Of a stretch of DNA of 21,227 nt, positions 19,195 through 21,227 are shown piece by piece (position 1 is the stretch's first letter; every line of letters starts with the position of its first letter). A model generated the notes under the pieces. The model was not told where the DNA came from. It made no database searches and saw only the letters and a list, made by a program, of their open reading frames with translations. The translations under genes and the position numbers were made by a program. The DNA is from Chromera velia. Taxonomy: Eukaryota; Sar; Chromeraceae. Location: positions 1-21,227 of the forward strand of contig JAHBMJ010002221.1 in NCBI GenBank assembly GCA_018398765.1, given 5' to 3'.

Positions 19195-19710
19195 ATTGAT
19201 TTACGCATGCAGCTAGTGGCTCGCTGCATCCATCGACAAGGGAAGTCTTGTCAGTTGAGCTGATGCGCTCATACTTGAGTGAGTGCATGCACATGGCTCT
19301 GCATGATCATGTCATGCATTCATCTGCCACTGATCCTCGATCGTTCATCGATCGGTCCTTCCTTAGTTCCTTGGATCTTTCCTTCAGTGCATGCATGCGT
19401 TGTGGTCGTGTCGTGGTGCCTGGTGCAGACGTACACTGTCGTACAGGCATGCTTGCGTTCATGCATGCAGATGTCTACGAGGGAGACATTCATTCGGTCG
19501 GTCTGCTGTTTTACACGGCCGGCTGGTGCATGCAGCGTGACGGTTTATTATCCATGCACATATCCATGCAGCCTGCATTCATGGCAACACGTTTAATAGC
19601 GGGAACCCCCGGCCCGGCCGATTCAGGGAATTCACTCAGCCAGTCAGAGGATGTAATAGTTTCTCAGGGGAGTTTTGGTGGGACTCTGTGAGAGTCTGCG
19701 TGCAGCATGC
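19195..19710. promoter_or_regulatory. cluster of GCATGC / TGCATGCA palindromes
   Basis: GCATGC occurs at 19205, 19285, 19389, 19393, 19447, 19463, 19528 and 19705, and several half sites (CATGCA, TGCATC) lie between them. Eight hits in about 500 bp is far above the roughly 0.1 expected for a random 6-mer. TGCATGC-like motifs are bound by ApiAP2 factors in apicomplexans, and chromerids also carry AP2 proteins. A regulatory role here is inferred. An overlapping + strand frame (19248-19691) is rich in Met, His, Ser and Cys because of the motif and is not called as a gene. Confidence 0.4.
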
Positions 19711-20137
19711 GGCAGGCAAGTCTCGCCCATTCAGGAATCAGGACGGAAGTCCGTTGCTAGCACTGAAAGAATGAATCAATCAATCAACCAATCTCAGGCT
19801 AGCAATCAATCCTAGAATCAATCCAAACTATAGAGCTAGGTCTGGAGCTACATGGAGTTATATATCACAGTGAAAATCAGTTTAAGATAAAGCAGAAATT
19901 CTAGCTGATTGATTAATTAAGTAATTAATTGATAGGTTCCGTGCTAGTATAAGCCTTCCCGCAGCCGCTAAATCTAGCAAACATTTTAAATTTGTAATAT
20001 ATTCAATACTAAATTCAATAATAATATATAATTATCTAGATAATTTTTTTTTTCTCTGTGACTTCAATGCTAACAGCTAGGCTCACAGACTGCTCTTTGC
20101 AATTGGGACACGATGGCTGGGGAGTTAAGTCACCTCA
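19711..20137. other. A+T-rich island 2 (left part)
   Basis: An abrupt switch to A+T-rich DNA, beginning with AATCAATC repeats and GCTAGC/CTAGAA words and containing long A/T-only runs near 19975-20050. No gene is seen. Together with 20138-20460 it forms an island of similar size to the one at 4241-4990. Both islands lie on the inner side of the inverted repeat copies. Confidence 0.45.
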
Positions 20138-20412
20138 TCATATCTCATGATTCTCATCATCATCATCATCTAACCTCTTTACTTGAGAGTGATAAGACTT
20201 GGTGGTAGCACCTGTAACTAGACTTGTAATTTTGAAGTAATCAGTGATTAAGTACATTGGTATGGTGACTCTCACTGCAAGCCTGGGGAAAAAGTAGAGG
20301 AAAAATCCCTTTAAATTTGATAAATAACTCGAATCATGCATTTTAACATTCAACCGGTATCTTAGTCTATCTAAATCAAATGTTTCCTTAACTTTTATAC
20401 CGCTCTGTAGGA
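20138..20412 (-). CDS. open reading frame in A+T-rich DNA, hypothetical exon or decayed gene
   Basis: On the - strand a frame stays open for about 90 codons, which is notable in DNA this rich in A+T. A possible splice acceptor (GTCCTACAG) stands just before SGIKVKETFDLDRLRYRLNV. The peptide has a hydrophobic part (FFLYFFPRLAVRVTIPMYLI) and ends in an acidic GAT-repeat stretch (DDDDDENHEI) before TGA at 20138-20140. An internal ATG lies in NVKMHDSS. No family is recognised. It could be the last exon of a gene whose earlier exons are elsewhere, a remnant of a mobile element, or chance. Confidence 0.25.
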
Positions 20413-20464
20413 CCTATACTGTCCTAGTGCTACTACACAACCGCCCCTCTTTCTACCTGATTGT

Positions 20465-21115
20465 TTATGAAATCTCTCCTTGTGCATGTCTTTCCATCGA
20501 GACTTCAAATGCCTTCTGAGCAAATATTTAATGATTTATTTAATTATACTGTTTTGCAGAGGCCTTCAAAGTGTCTGACTGCTTTTCTGCCCTTTTTATT
20601 CCCCTTTCTCCCCTTCTCTCTCTATTTTTGTTACTGGGCAACTGGAAACGGACTTTGCACAAGTGAAAAAGAAGACCGCTACCCTTTCCAACCAAACCGA
20701 AAGAAAGGACTCTCCATCCGAACTACTCACGTGATGGAGCCAGACCCTCCAGACCGTCAAGAATCCGCACGATAATCATGCGAGGCTTCCTTAACCATCC
20801 ATCACACGAGGTTTGAGACGTACAGGCGTATTCTCTGTAGACAATCGCCGCTGCTCGGACTGCCACTTGTGCATGCAGGAATGAAAACAAGTCTACAACC
20901 TCCCCTTTCGTTCCATTTCACATGCTCATGCAAATCCATGCAAGTTCCTCAAATAGATTCGATCCCTTTGCCTACAGGTCCTCTCTTCGTACATGCATGC
21001 AACACACACAAAAAAGTCATTCATTTTCTCTGGGGAGATCAACAATGCACGCATCCATCCATTCACAGCATGTGCACGCGAATGAAAAAGAAATCAAGGA
21101 CAGCTACAGCACAGA
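20465..21115 (-). repeat. inverted repeat copy B, diverged partner of 2640-3345
   Basis: Read on the - strand, this region follows the same order of anchors as copy A over its whole length (see copy A for coordinates), with many substitutions and indels between them. Copy A lies directly downstream of the CBM20 gene. Copy B may therefore be the 3' flank of a paralogous gene on the - strand that starts beyond the right edge; that is inference. A short ATG frame (MIIVRILDGLEG) in B matches MTVVQVHDRLQG in A, but both end quickly, so a coding origin is not supported. Confidence 0.7.
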
Positions 21116-21227
21116 CCCCGTCGATCAGAGAGGAGCCAGTAGGTGAGTGGATCACAGAAAGGGCACAGAAGGACATCATGCACAGACCCCCTCAGTCCTC
21201 CAGGAGGCACAAAGAGATACAGTTGGC
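21116..21227. other. right edge, no gene seen
   Basis: Contains CACAGACCCC repeated at 21110-21119 and 21181-21190. Neither strand shows the Cys/His repeat signature that would mark the end of a paralogue of the CBM20 gene. A GTGAGT at about 21142 could be a donor, but no supporting exon is recognised. Confidence 0.3.

Noticed and set aside
19248-19691. 147-codon + strand frame
   Set aside because: Its Met/His/Cys-rich composition comes from the GCATGC repeats; no domain and no splice context.
20461-20775. + strand frame ending in HVMEPDPPDRQESAR
   Set aside because: Lies inside repeat copy B and is not conserved in copy A; the first half is a pyrimidine-driven Phe/Leu stretch.

Overview
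The window is nuclear DNA of a photosynthetic protist, most likely a chromerid alga (Chromera-like). The evidence is a mosaic. There is a phytoene synthase gene split into about 11 exons, starting with a signal peptide followed by a Phe-led, basic stretch, which is the leader type of plastids with extra membranes. The GT-AG introns are rich in pyrimidines and microsatellites. The intergenic DNA is rich in GCATGC and resembles that of coccidian apicomplexans, which lack carotenoid synthesis. The organism assignment is an inference.

Layout: (1) 29-186, possible last exon of an upstream gene, + strand. (2) 445-2589, + strand, an intronless 714-residue protein joining a CBM20-type starch-binding domain to 13 tandem 18-residue Cys/His repeats. 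(3) 2590-7666, no convincing gene: repeat copy A (2640-3345), a pyrimidine-rich stretch, an A+T-rich island, then intergenic DNA with a CA microsatellite. (4) 7667-10912, - strand, a five-exon serine/threonine-type protein kinase. (5) 10913-11742, the intergenic region between two divergent genes. (6) 11743-16591, + strand, phytoene synthase (PSY/CrtB family). (7) 16592-21227, no confident gene: pyrimidine-rich DNA, a GCATGC cluster, a second A+T-rich island containing one open frame on the - strand, and repeat copy B (20465-21115).

The spliced models were built by hand from reading frame, family motifs and GT-AG sites. All exon phases close in both multi-exon genes. The kinase model needs a 32-nt microexon carrying the glycine-rich loop, and a last exon about 1 kb away beyond a microsatellite-filled intron.

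The most unusual points are: a roughly 650-bp diverged inverted repeat near the two ends of the window; a 65-bp unit repeated four times that duplicates the end of a PSY exon together with its splice donor; a kinase whose glycine loop reads ANAIHG; and the CBM20/zinc-repeat fusion. I see no direct functional link between the three main genes. PSY acts in plastid carotenoid synthesis, and the CBM20 protein may bind storage glucan.
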